A DNA stretch of 64,000 nt. Origin: Streptomyces filipinensis. Lineage in GTDB: Bacteria; Actinomycetota; Actinomycetes; Streptomycetales; Streptomycetaceae. The notes below the pieces were generated by a model. That model saw only the letters and a list, made by a program, of their open reading frames with translations. It searched no databases and had not been told where the DNA came from. Every line of letters starts with the position of its first letter. The stretch's first letter is position 1. The stretch is taken from contig NZ_BMTD01000006.1 in the NCBI RefSeq assembly GCF_014649495.1, forward strand, positions 186,001-250,000, given 5' to 3'. This document shows positions 1 to 8,075 of the stretch, in pieces. A program made the position numbers and the translations under genes.

Positions 1-856
1 CGGTGTTCATGACCATGAAGGTGCCGGTGCCGTAGGTGGACTTGGTCTCGCCCTCGGAGAAACAGGTCTGGCCGAACAGGGCCGCCTGCTGGTCGCCGAG
101 CGCGGAGGCCACCGGGATGCCGCCGAGCAGGTCGCCCAGCTTGCCGCCGGTGACCTCGCCGTAGACCTCGGCCGAGGAGCGGATCTCCGGCAGGATCTGC
201 AGCGGCACGCCGATGGACTCGGCGATCTTGTCGTCCCACTGCATGGTGTGCAGGTTCATGAGGAGGGTGCGGGAGGCGTTGGTGACGTCGGTGACGTGCT
301 TGCCGCCGTTGACACCGCCGGTCAGGTTCCAGATGACCCAGGTGTCCATGGTGCCGAAGAGGATGTCGCCCGCCTCGGCGCGCTCCCGCAGGCCGTCGAC
401 GTTGTCGAGCAGCCAGCGGGCCTTGGGGCCGGAGAAGTACGAGGCCAGCGGGAGGCCGGTCTCGCGGCGGAAGCGGTCCTGGCCGACGTTTCGGCCGAGC
501 TCCCGGCAGAGGGCGTCGGTGCGGGTGTCCTGCCAGACGAGGGCGTTGTAGACGGGCTCACCGGTGTTCTTGTCCCACAGCACGGTGGTCTCGCGCTGGT
601 TGGTGATGCCGATGGCCTTGATGTCGTCACGGGTGATGCCGGCCTTCTGGATGGCTCCGGCGACGACTTCCTGGACGTTGGTCCAGATCTCGTTGGCGTC
701 GTGCTCGACCCAGCCCGGCTTGGGGAAGATCTGCTCGTGCTCCTTCTGGTCGACGGAGACGATCCGGCCGTCCCGGTCGAAGACGATGCAGCGCGAGGAG
801 GTGGTGCCCTGGTCGATCGCCGCGATGAAGGGGCCTGCGGTGTGAGCGTCGGTCAC
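1..856 (-). CDS. glpK: Glycerol kinase GlpK (C-terminus beyond window edge)
   Basis: Phosphorylates glycerol to sn-glycerol 3-phosphate with ATP in the cytoplasm. About 285 N-terminal residues are present; the rest lies before position 1. The FGGY-kinase N-domain is clear: the phosphate-loop motif DQGTTSSR near residue 15, the glycerol-kinase stretch NQRETTVLWD near residue 86, then WQDTR and STYGTGTFM near the truncated end. The GTG start at 854-856 is followed by TDAHTAGPFIAAIDQG and has a weak AGGAG-like site upstream. It lies 64 bp downstream of glpF on the same strand, so the two are probably co-transcribed in the gyl operon, whose next gene (glpD) would lie outside the window. Family identity is certain; only the C-terminus is unseen. 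Confidence 0.96.
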   Translation of the reverse strand, partial: MTDAHTAGPFIAAIDQGTTSSRCIVFDRDGRIVSVDQKEHEQIFPKPGWVEHDANEIWTNVQEVVAGAIQKAGITRDDIKAIGITNQRETTVLWDKNTGEPVYNALVWQDTRTDALCRELGRNVGQDRFRRETGLPLASYFSGPKARWLLDNVDGLRERAEAGDILFGTMDTWVIWNLTGGVNGGKHVTDVTNASRTLLMNLHTMQWDDKIAESIGVPLQILPEIRSSAEVYGEVTGGKLGDLLGGIPVASALGDQQAALFGQTCFSEGETKSTYGTGTFMVMNT

Positions 857-920
857 TGTGTGCTCCTGAAAGATCCGTGGTGAAGGGGCTTTACGTACGG
901 CGCGTGCTTCGAGGCGGTGT

Positions 921-1715
921 CTAAGCGAAGGCGACGTTGTATATGCCTGCCGCGATGGCGCCGCCGATCAGCGGACCGACCACCGGGATCCAGGCGTAAG
1001 CCCAGTCGGAGCCGCCCTTGTTGGGCAGCGGCAGCAGAGCGTGCACGATGCGCGGGCCCAGGTCACGGGCCGGGTTGATCGCGTAGCCCGTCGGGCCGCC
1101 GAGGGACAGACCGATCGAGACCACCACGAGCGCGGTGATCAGACCGCCGAGGATGCCGAGGCCGTTGCCCTTGTCGTTCAGGCCCTGGGTGAGGACCGCC
1201 AGGATCAGCACGACGGTGCCGATGATCTCCGTGGCGAGGTTCTGCGCCACGTTGCGGATCTCCGGACCGGTGGAGAAGACACCGAGGACCGGGCCGGCGC
1301 CCTTCTCCTGGGCCTCGACCGCCTTGGCCGTGGTGGCCTGCGCACCCGGACCGCCGACGATCTCCTTGTCGGTCAGGTGAGCGTGGAACTGTCCGTAGTA
1401 GGCGACCCACACCAGGGTCGCGCCGATCATCGCGCCGAGCAGCTGGCCGGCGAGGTAGGTCGGAACGTTGCTCCAGTCGCCGTCCTTGATGGCCAGGGCG
1501 ACGGTGACGGCCGGGTTGAGGTGCGCGCCGGACAGCGGTCCGGAGATGTACACGGCCGTCAGGACGGCGAAGCCCCACCCGAAGGTGATGGCGAGCCAAC
1601 CGGCGTTACGGGCCTTCGAGGCCTTCAGTGTGACGGCCGCGCAGACGCCGCCGCCGAGCAGGATGAGTATGGCGGTACCGATGGTCTCGCCGATGAAGAT
1701 GTCGGAGCTGGACAC
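921..1715 (-). CDS. glpF: Glycerol facilitator GlpF (aquaglyceroporin, MIP family)
   Basis: Integral membrane channel for facilitated glycerol entry. The 264-residue product has six predicted membrane segments and both signature half-helix motifs: NPA at residues 67-69 (context GAHLNPAVTV) and NPARD at 214-218 (context YAINPARDLGPR). The aspartate right after the second NPAR is typical of glycerol facilitators rather than strict water channels. A charged, Ala/Gly-rich loop around residues 118-145 is longer than in E. coli GlpF. It sits between gylR and glpK on the same strand, the gylR-gylC-gylA order known from S. coelicolor. Regulation is probably by GylR through the motif at 1838-1861 in its 350-bp leader region. 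Confidence 0.95.
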   Translation of the reverse strand: MSSSDIFIGETIGTAILILLGGGVCAAVTLKASKARNAGWLAITFGWGFAVLTAVYISGPLSGAHLNPAVTVALAIKDGDWSNVPTYLAGQLLGAMIGATLVWVAYYGQFHAHLTDKEIVGGPGAQATTAKAVEAQEKGAGPVLGVFSTGPEIRNVAQNLATEIIGTVVLILAVLTQGLNDKGNGLGILGGLITALVVVSIGLSLGGPTGYAINPARDLGPRIVHALLPLPNKGGSDWAYAWIPVVGPLIGGAIAAGIYNVAFA

Positions 1716-1837
1716 CCGCGACTCCTTTGTCCTTCGTCCAGGGATAGCCGAACCCCGGGTCCCTCCGGTGGTTCTGGCGCCCTCGGGGGTGAGAGCGATT
1801 GCCGGTCCTTGGCGTTGTCACACTCTAGCGCGTATTG

Positions 1838-1861
1838 CCGGTAGGTGTTCGACAATGCCGA
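1838..1861 (-). promoter_or_regulatory. Putative GylR operator, copy 1 (upstream of glpF)
   Basis: Read on the minus strand, this 24-mer matches positions 2934-2956 (read on the plus strand) at 22 of 23 bases, with one inserted base. Its core, TTGTCGAACAC, contains the imperfect palindrome TGTCGAACA. It lies about 125 bp before the glpF start. Assignment to GylR is inferred from presence in exactly the two gyl promoter regions. Confidence 0.55.
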
Positions 1862-1970
1862 CCGATGGACGGGAGTCTTGCTTCGGCGTTACGCATGCGT
1901 CAAGGGTTCTGTTATCGAAAACAGGATCGTTATTGATCGCTGCCGCTTATCACTCTTCGCGCGCAGACGT

Positions 1971-1986
1971 ATGGATTTTGCTCCAT
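1971..1986. promoter_or_regulatory. Inverted repeat ATGGA-N6-TCCAT in the glpF leader
   Basis: Perfect 5-bp arms (1971-1975 and 1982-1986) around TTTTGC, in the AT-rich part of the gap, 90 bp downstream of the gylR stop. It could be a regulator half-site pair or part of the promoter; the arms are too short for a terminator. Confidence 0.3.
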
Positions 1987-2065
1987 ATGTCCATTTCAGG
2001 GTATGGCGACAACCGGAACGCCGCCCGGCGTCCCGGTTTGTCCCCCCAGAGAGCCGCGCAGCGGC

Positions 2066-2830
2066 TCAGAACCGTCCCGCGCCCAGGTCCCTGGACACCG
2101 CGCGGGCACAGTCGCGCACCGCGGCGATCAGCTCGGGATGCAGCTCACCGTCCCGGCACAGCCGCTCCACGGCGCCGGTGACGCCGACCGCGCCCACGGG
2201 CATGCGGCGCCGGTCGTGGATGGGGGCGGCGACGGACGCCACGCCCTCCCAGGTCTCCTCCACGTCGGCCGCGTAGCCCCGCGCACGCGTGACGTCGAGC
2301 AGGTGCTCGAAGTCGTCCATGTCGCACACCGTGCGGTCGGTGAAGGGCTTGCGGTCGGCCTCCAGCGCCTCGCTGTGCGCCACCGGGTCGTAGGCCGAGA
2401 GCACCTTGCCGAGCGCGGTCGAGTGCAGCGGCTGCATGGCGCCGATCTCCAGCACCTGCCGGCTGTCGTCCGGCCGGAAGACGTGGTGCACGATCAGCAC
2501 GCCCTGCTGGTGCAGGACCCCCAGGTACACGCTCTCGCCACTGGACCGGGCCAGGTCGTCGGTCCACACCAGGGCCCGCGCCCGCAGCTCGTGCACATCC
2601 AGGTAGGTGGTGCCCAGGCGCAGCAGCTCCGCGCCCAGCTGGTAGCGCCCGGAGGCGTCGTCCTGCTCGACGAACCCCTCCTGCTGGAGGGTGCGCAGAA
2701 TGCCGTGGGCGGTGCCCTTGGCGAGGCCCAGTGACGAGGCGATGTCCGACAGGCCGAGCCGTCGCTCGCCGCCCGCGAGCAGCCGCAGCATCGCGGCCGC
2801 CCGTTCGAGCGACTGGATGTTCCGTGCCAT
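2066..2830 (-). CDS. gylR: IclR-family glycerol operon regulator GylR
   Basis: DNA-binding regulator of glycerol catabolism. The 254-residue product starts MARNIQSLERAAAMLR, the usual opening of IclR proteins. A winged helix-turn-helix follows (about residues 8-75, with LSDIASSLGLAKGTAHGILR), then the IclR effector domain (about 80-250, including LHSTALGKV and the GAVGVTG strand). I chose the ATG at 2828-2830 because the longer open frame would run through the putative operator at 2934-2956 and shows no family similarity. It is the first gene of the minus-strand gyl cluster and diverges from metH. In S. coelicolor GylR is autoregulatory and represses the operon; that role is inferred here from synteny and family. 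Confidence 0.9.
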   Translation of the reverse strand: MARNIQSLERAAAMLRLLAGGERRLGLSDIASSLGLAKGTAHGILRTLQQEGFVEQDDASGRYQLGAELLRLGTTYLDVHELRARALVWTDDLARSSGESVYLGVLHQQGVLIVHHVFRPDDSRQVLEIGAMQPLHSTALGKVLSAYDPVAHSEALEADRKPFTDRTVCDMDDFEHLLDVTRARGYAADVEETWEGVASVAAPIHDRRRMPVGAVGVTGAVERLCRDGELHPELIAAVRDCARAVSRDLGAGRF

Positions 2831-3158
2831 CGCCGTCCTGCCTCCGTCCCCTATGACTGCCGCCGAACGCAGTCGTGCCGTCCATCGGTGCCGACACCTG
2901 TCGTACACCGCCGTACGTCTCGTTACCCGCCGTTCGGCAATGTCGAACACTACCGGTCCATGTCGACCTCCCGCTAATGGTCGGTCGACACCTGTTACAT
3001 CACACGTGGTCCGGCCGTGGCACCACAGCCACCCGCGTCCGGCCCGTGGACGCCGCTGCCCATCCGCGCCGACTCCCGGTTACTCTGGCGCCGTGCGGCA
3101 TCCCCGCCCGCCCGGGACGCCGCATAGCCGACAGCCGTCGCACCTAGGGAGCCCCTTC
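2831..3158. other. Divergent gylR / metH control region
   Basis: This 328-bp gap contains the second copy of the shared gyl motif (2934-2956). The metH leader has an AGGGAG ribosome site at about 3146-3151. I looked for a cobalamin riboswitch ahead of metH and could not support one. No convincing gene is present on either strand. Confidence 0.6.
2934..2956 (+). promoter_or_regulatory. Putative GylR operator, copy 2 (upstream of gylR)
   Basis: This 23-mer matches the element before glpF at 22 of 23 bases with one gap. Its core, ATGTCGAACAC, is pseudo-palindromic. It lies about 105 bp upstream of the gylR start, consistent with autoregulation. Confidence 0.55.
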
Positions 3159-6100
3159 ATGGTCTCGTTGCCGCCGTCCCCTTCCGCCGACAGCCGGACC
3201 CGTGCGTCCGCGCTCCGAGAGGCGCTCGCCACCCGCGTGGTGGTCGCCGACGGAGCCATGGGCACCATGCTCCAGGCCCAGGAACCCACGCTCGATGACT
3301 TCCAGCAGCTCGAAGGCTGCAACGAGATCCTCAACCTCACCCGCCCCGACATCGTCCGCTCCGTCCACGAGGCGTACTTCGCCGTGGGCGTCGACTGCGT
3401 CGAGACCAACACCTTCGGGGCCAACCACTCCGCCCTCGGGGAGTACGACATCCCCGACCGCGTCCACGAGCTGTCCGAGGCCGGCGCCCGGGTCGCCCGC
3501 GAGGTCGCCGACGAGTTCACCGCCAAGGACGGCCGCCCCCGCTGGGTGCTCGGCTCCATCGGCCCCGGCACCAAGCTGCCCACCCTCGGCCACGCCCCGT
3601 ACATCACCCTGCGCGACGCCTACCAGCGCAACGCCGAGGGCCTGGTCACCGGCGGCGCCGACGCCCTGCTCGTGGAGACCACCCAGGACCTGCTGCAGAC
3701 CAAGGCCGCCGTCCTCGGCGCCCGCCGCGGCCTCGCCGCCCTCGGCCTGGACCTGCCGGTCATCGTGTCGGTCACCGTCGAGACCACCGGCACCATGCTC
3801 CTCGGCTCCGAGATCGGTGCCGCGCTCACCGCGCTGGAACCGCTCGGCATCGACATGATCGGCCTGAACTGCGCCACCGGCCCGGCCGAGATGAGCGAGC
3901 ACCTGCGCTACCTCGCCCGCAACGCCCGCATCCCGCTGTCCTGCATGCCCAACGCGGGCCTGCCCGTGCTCGGCAAGGACGGCGCCCACTACCCGCTGAC
4001 CGCGCCCGAGCTGGCCGACGCCCAGGAGACCTTCGTCCGCGAGTACGGCCTCTGCCTCGTCGGCGGCTGCTGCGGTACGACCCCCGAGCACCTGCGCCAG
4101 GTCGTCGAGCGCGTCCAGGGCCTCACCCCGCCCGCGCGCGACCCGCGCCCCGAGCCCGGCGCCGCCTCCCTCTACCAGTCGGTGCCGTTCCGCCAGGACA
4201 CCTCCTACCTGGCCATCGGCGAGCGCACCAACGCCAACGGCTCCAAGAAGTTCCGCGAGGCCATGCTCCAGGCCCGCTGGGACGACTGCGTGGAGATGGC
4301 ACGCGAGCAGATCCGCGAGGGCGCGCACATGCTCGACCTGTGCGTCGACTACGTCGGCCGCGACGGCGTCGCCGACATGGAGGAACTCGCCGGCCGCTTC
4401 GCCACCGCCTCCACCCTGCCGATCGTGCTGGACTCCACCGAGGTCGACGTCATCCAGGCGGGCCTGGAGAAGCTCGGCGGCCGCGCGGTGATCAACTCCG
4501 TGAACTACGAGGACGGCGACGGCCCCGACTCCCGCTTCGCCAAGGTCACCCAGCTGGCCCGGGAGCACGGCGCCGCCCTGATCGCGCTGACCATCGACGA
4601 GGAGGGCCAGGCCCGCACCCCCGAGAAGAAGGTCGAGATCGCCGAACGGCTGATCGCCGACCTGACCGGGAACTGGGGCATCCGTGAGGACGACATCCTC
4701 ATCGACACCCTGACCTTCACCATCTGCACCGGCCAGGAGGAGTCCCGGGGGGACGGCCTCGCCACCATCGAGGCGATCCGCGAGCTGAAGCGGCGCCACC
4801 CGGCCGTCCAGACCACCCTGGGCCTGTCCAACATCTCCTTCGGCCTGAACCCGGCCGCCCGCATCCTGCTGAACTCGGTCTTCCTGGACGAGTGCGTGAA
4901 GGCGGGCCTGGACTCGGCGATCGTGCACGCGTCCAAGATCCTGCCGATCGCCCGGTTCAGCGAGGAGGAGGTCCGCACGGCCCTGGACCTGATCTACGAC
5001 CGCCGGTCCGAGGGCTACGACCCCCTGCAGAAGCTCATGCAGCTCTTCGAGGGCGCCACCGCCAAGTCCCTGAAGGCCGGCAAGGCCGAGGAGCTGGCCG
5101 CGCTGCCGCTGGAGGAGCGCCTCAAGCGCCGCATCATCGACGGCGAGCGCAACGGCCTCGAAGCCGACCTGGACGAGGCCCTCGCGGACCGCCCGGCACT
5201 GGACATCGTCAACGACACCCTGCTGGACGGCATGAAGGTCGTCGGCGAGCTGTTCGGCTCCGGCCAGATGCAGCTGCCGTTCGTCCTGCAGTCCGCCGAG
5301 GTCATGAAGGCGGCCGTCGCCCACCTCGAACCGCACATGGAGAAGTCGGACGCCGAGGGCAAGGGCACGATCGTCCTCGCGACCGTCCGCGGCGACGTGC
5401 ACGACATCGGCAAGAACCTCGTCGACATCATCCTGTCCAACAACGGCTACAACGTCGTCAACCTGGGCATCAAGCAGCCCGTCTCCGCGATCCTGGAGGC
5501 CGCCGAGGAACACCGGGCCGACGTCATCGGCATGTCCGGCCTCCTGGTGAAGTCCACGGTGATCATGAAGGAGAACCTGGAGGAGCTGAACCAGCGCGGA
5601 CTGGCCGCCCGCTTCCCGGTCATCCTCGGCGGCGCCGCCCTGACCCGCGCCTACGTGGAACAGGATCTGCACGAGATCTACGAGGGCGAGGTCCGCTACG
5701 CCCGTGACGCCTTCGAGGGCCTGCGCCTGATGGACGCCCTCATCGGCGTCAAGCGCGGCCTGCCCGGCGCCAAGCTGCCCGAACTCAGGCAGCGGCGCGT
5801 CCGTGCGACGGCCGCCACCGAGGTCGAGGAGCGCCCGGAGGAGGGGAACGTCCGTTCCGACGTGGCCACCGACAACCCGGTGCCGGCCCCGCCGTTCTGG
5901 GACACCCGGATCGTCAAGGGCATCCAGCTCAAGGAGTACGCGAGCTGGCTCGACGAGGGCGCGCTGTTCAAGGGCCAGTGGGGGCTGAAGCAGGCCCGCA
6001 CCGGCGAGGGCCCCTCGTACGAGGAACTGGCGGAGACCGAGGGCCGCCCCCGGCTGCGCGGCCTCCTGGACCGGCTCCAGACGGAGAACCTGCTGGAAGC

Positions 6101-6674
6101 GGCCGTCGTCTACGGCTACTTCCCCTGTGTGTCCAAGGACGACGACCTGATCATCCTGGACGAGCACGGCAACGAGCGGACCCGGTTCACCTTCCCGCGC
6201 CAGCGCCGCGGCCGCCGGCTGTGCCTGGCCGACTTCTTCCGTCCGCAGGAGTCCGGGGAGACCGACGTCGTCGGACTGCAGGTCGTCACCGTCGGCTCGC
6301 GCATCGGCGAGGAGACCGCGAAGCTCTTCGAGGCCAACTCCTACCGTGACTACCTCGAACTGCACGGCCTGTCCGTCCAGTTGGCCGAGGCCCTGGCCGA
6401 GTACTGGCACGCCCGGGTCCGCTCCGAGCTCGGCTTCGCCGGCGAGGACCCGGCCGACATCGAGGACATGTTCGCCCTGAAGTACCGGGGCGCCCGCTTC
6501 TCCCTCGGTTACGGCGCCTGCCCCGACCTGGAGGACCGCGCCAAGATCGCGGACCTGCTCCGGCCGGAGCGGATCGGCGTCCACCTGTCCGAGGAGTTCC
6601 AGCTGCACCCCGAGCAGTCCACGGACGCGATCGTGATCCATCATCCGGAGGCGAAGTACTTCAACGCCCGCTGA
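3159..6674 (+). CDS. metH: Cobalamin-dependent methionine synthase MetH
   Basis: Transfers the methyl group of 5-methyltetrahydrofolate to homocysteine through bound cobalamin. The 1171-residue protein has the full order. A homocysteine-binding barrel (about 15-315) carries zinc ligands C238, C304 and C305. A folate/pterin-binding barrel begins at YLAIGERTNANGSKKF. A helical cap is followed by a B12-binding Rossmann domain with DVHDIGKN, where H748 is the cobalt ligand. The AdoMet-binding reactivation domain is C-terminal (RFSLGYGACPDLEDR). The ATG at 3159 follows an AGGGAG site; a longer upstream frame is not credible because it runs through the gylR control region. It is divergent from gylR and is probably followed by the HAD gene as a separate unit 266 bp downstream. 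Confidence 0.97.
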   Translation: MVSLPPSPSADSRTRASALREALATRVVVADGAMGTMLQAQEPTLDDFQQLEGCNEILNLTRPDIVRSVHEAYFAVGVDCVETNTFGANHSALGEYDIPDRVHELSEAGARVAREVADEFTAKDGRPRWVLGSIGPGTKLPTLGHAPYITLRDAYQRNAEGLVTGGADALLVETTQDLLQTKAAVLGARRGLAALGLDLPVIVSVTVETTGTMLLGSEIGAALTALEPLGIDMIGLNCATGPAEMSEHLRYLARNARIPLSCMPNAGLPVLGKDGAHYPLTAPELADAQETFVREYGLCLVGGCCGTTPEHLRQVVERVQGLTPPARDPRPEPGAASLYQSVPFRQDTSYLAIGERTNANGSKKFREAMLQARWDDCVEMAREQIREGAHMLDLCVDYVGRDGVADMEELAGRFATASTLPIVLDSTEVDVIQAGLEKLGGRAVINSVNYEDGDGPDSRFAKVTQLAREHGAALIALTIDEEGQARTPEKKVEIAERLIADLTGNWGIREDDILIDTLTFTICTGQEESRGDGLATIEAIRELKRRHPAVQTTLGLSNISFGLNPAARILLNSVFLDECVKAGLDSAIVHASKILPIARFSEEEVRTALDLIYDRRSEGYDPLQKLMQLFEGATAKSLKAGKAEELAALPLEERLKRRIIDGERNGLEADLDEALADRPALDIVNDTLLDGMKVVGELFGSGQMQLPFVLQSAEVMKAAVAHLEPHMEKSDAEGKGTIVLATVRGDVHDIGKNLVDIILSNNGYNVVNLGIKQPVSAILEAAEEHRADVIGMSGLLVKSTVIMKENLEELNQRGLAARFPVILGGAALTRAYVEQDLHEIYEGEVRYARDAFEGLRLMDALIGVKRGLPGAKLPELRQRRVRATAATEVEERPEEGNVRSDVATDNPVPAPPFWDTRIVKGIQLKEYASWLDEGALFKGQWGLKQARTGEGPSYEELAETEGRPRLRGLLDRLQTENLLEAAVVYGYFPCVSKDDDLIILDEHGNERTRFTFPRQRRGRRLCLADFFRPQESGETDVVGLQVVTVGSRIGEETAKLFEANSYRDYLELHGLSVQLAEALAEYWHARVRSELGFAGEDPADIEDMFALKYRGARFSLGYGACPDLEDRAKIADLLRPERIGVHLSEEFQLHPEQSTDAIVIHHPEAKYFNAR

Positions 6675-6940
6675 GCCCTCCGGGGCTTCGGCCGCTCGTC
6701 GCCCCCACCCGCCGTTGCGCTGTCCGGGCGTGCGCGGGTGCGGGTACGGGTGCGTGGGTGCAGTCTCCCGGGCATGCCGAAAGCCCTCTGGGCCGCGCCA
6801 GGGGTGTTTCCAGGGATACCCCAGGACACGAGTGGTAAACGAGGCGTTTTGGTCGTCGGAGACGTACACTTGTCGGCCCACTACAGGCCGGTTCCCTGTC
6901 CGGGAGCCGGCCTGCTCGTCCCTCAAGGAGGTGCGCCCGG

Positions 6941-7642
6941 ATGACCAGCACGGTCCCCGCGCTCGGAACCCGTACGGCGGAAGGCTCAGCTCTGCAGGCC
7001 GTGCTCCTCGACATGGACGGCACCCTGGTGGACACCGAGGGCTTCTGGTGGGACGTCGAGGTCGAGATCTTCGCCGGCCTCGGCCACCCCCTGGACGAGT
7101 CCTGGCGGCACGTCGTCGTCGGCGGCCCCATGACCCGCAGCGCGGGCTTCCTCCTGGAGGCCACCGGCGCCGACATCTCCCTCGCCGAACTGACCGTGCT
7201 GCTCAACGAGGGCTTCGAGGACCGCATCGACCGTGCCCTGCCGCTGATGCCGGGCGCCGCGCGGCTGCTGGCCGAACTCCACGAGCACGCCATCCCCACG
7301 GCCCTGGTCTCGGCCTCCCACCGGCGCATCATCGACCGTGTGCTGAGTGTGCTCGGCCCGCACCACTTCGCGCTGTCCGTCGCCGGCGACGAGGTCTCGC
7401 GCACCAAGCCCTTCCCCGACCCCTACCTGCTCGCCGCCGCCGGGCTCGGGGCACGGCCGGACAGATGCGCGGTCGTCGAGGACACCGCGACCGGTGTCGC
7501 CGCCGCCGAGGCCGCGGGCTGCCGCGTCGTCGCCGTCCCCTCCGTCACCCCCATCACCCCGGCCGAGGGGCGCACCGTGGTGACCTCACTGGAAGAGGTC
7601 GACCTGGCATTTCTGCGCGGCCTGATGACGGAAATGCGCTAG
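6941..7642 (+). CDS. HAD-superfamily hydrolase (class IA phosphatase-like)
   Basis: Predicted cytoplasmic phosphatase or phosphoglucomutase-like enzyme of the haloacid dehalogenase superfamily. The 233-residue product carries motif I DMDGTLVDTE (nucleophile D24, acid D26), an alpha-helical cap inserted after it, motif II serine in SASHRR, motif III lysine in SRTKPFPDPY, and motif IV in VVEDTATGV. A strong AAGGAGG site precedes the ATG. The DP/YL motif and the length fit the beta-phosphoglucomutase/GPP branch, but the substrate cannot be read from sequence. It follows metH with a 266-bp gap, so it may have its own promoter. A strong hairpin closes the unit downstream. Confidence 0.85.
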   Translation: MTSTVPALGTRTAEGSALQAVLLDMDGTLVDTEGFWWDVEVEIFAGLGHPLDESWRHVVVGGPMTRSAGFLLEATGADISLAELTVLLNEGFEDRIDRALPLMPGAARLLAELHEHAIPTALVSASHRRIIDRVLSVLGPHHFALSVAGDEVSRTKPFPDPYLLAAAGLGARPDRCAVVEDTATGVAAAEAAGCRVVAVPSVTPITPAEGRTVVTSLEEVDLAFLRGLMTEMR

Positions 7643-8075
7643 CCGTTCACACTGCGTGCCATGTCCATTGGCCCGGGTGGACAAATTTCCGGGGAAGTAC
7701 ACCCGAGTGGAATTCCGGCCAGGCCGCCCGGCCGAATTCCACTGACTCGCCGCACAGTTGGGAGTGTGACGTTCCCCACCTCCAAGGGTCTCGACAAGCC
7801 GGGTCAAGTGTGCTGACCGACCCACTTCGGGCGGGACCGGCGGGGCTTTGTGTCCCGATTGGTGGGAAGCTGCACTAATCCTGCCGCTGTCGGGTTTTCG
7901 GTGTGTCCGCACCTGGTTTCACTGCGTGATGGCGGGTCAACTCGCGGGGCCGTGAGCGCCCCTGCGGGCGCGGACTAATCTCGTCGCGAGAACATCGCCG
8001 CAACCCCCCGTGATCCGCCGCACCACCCATGCATGTCGGATACACGGAGCCGAACAGCTCTGGAGAAACTCCCGC
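7643..8075. other. Gap of 433 bp before the tandem lipoprotein genes
   Basis: It holds the hairpin at 7707-7742, then a stretch with no supportable gene on either strand. The promoter for the first lipoprotein gene should lie between about 7750 and 8060, but I cannot assign -35/-10 boxes with confidence. Confidence 0.5.
7707..7742 (+). terminator. Strong hairpin after the HAD gene
   Basis: Arms 7707-7720 and 7730-7742 (GTGGAATTC and GGCC paired with GGCC and GAATTCCAC) form 13 pairs with one bulged C and a 9-nt loop. It starts 65 bp past the stop codon and has no U-tract, which is common for Streptomyces terminators. Confidence 0.6.

Larger units (their letters stand above)
1716..2065. other. 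Non-coding gylR-glpF gap with glycerol-operon promoter
   Basis: This 350-bp gap separates gylR from glpF. It is clearly more AT-rich than its flanks between about 1900 and 2000. It carries one copy of a motif shared with the gylR upstream region (1838-1861) and a short inverted repeat (1971-1986). I see no credible coding frame here. The glpF-glpK promoter should lie within it. Confidence 0.6.

Noticed and set aside
2951..3158. Possible cobalamin riboswitch before metH
   Set aside because: I could not find a B12-box-like element or the expected helices, and the leader is short.
3144..6926. A very long open frame antisense to metH
   Set aside because: High-GC coding DNA gives long antisense frames. 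The antisense product is low-complexity (Val/Leu/Gly/Asp/Gln), has no family motif, and metH on the other strand is unmistakable.
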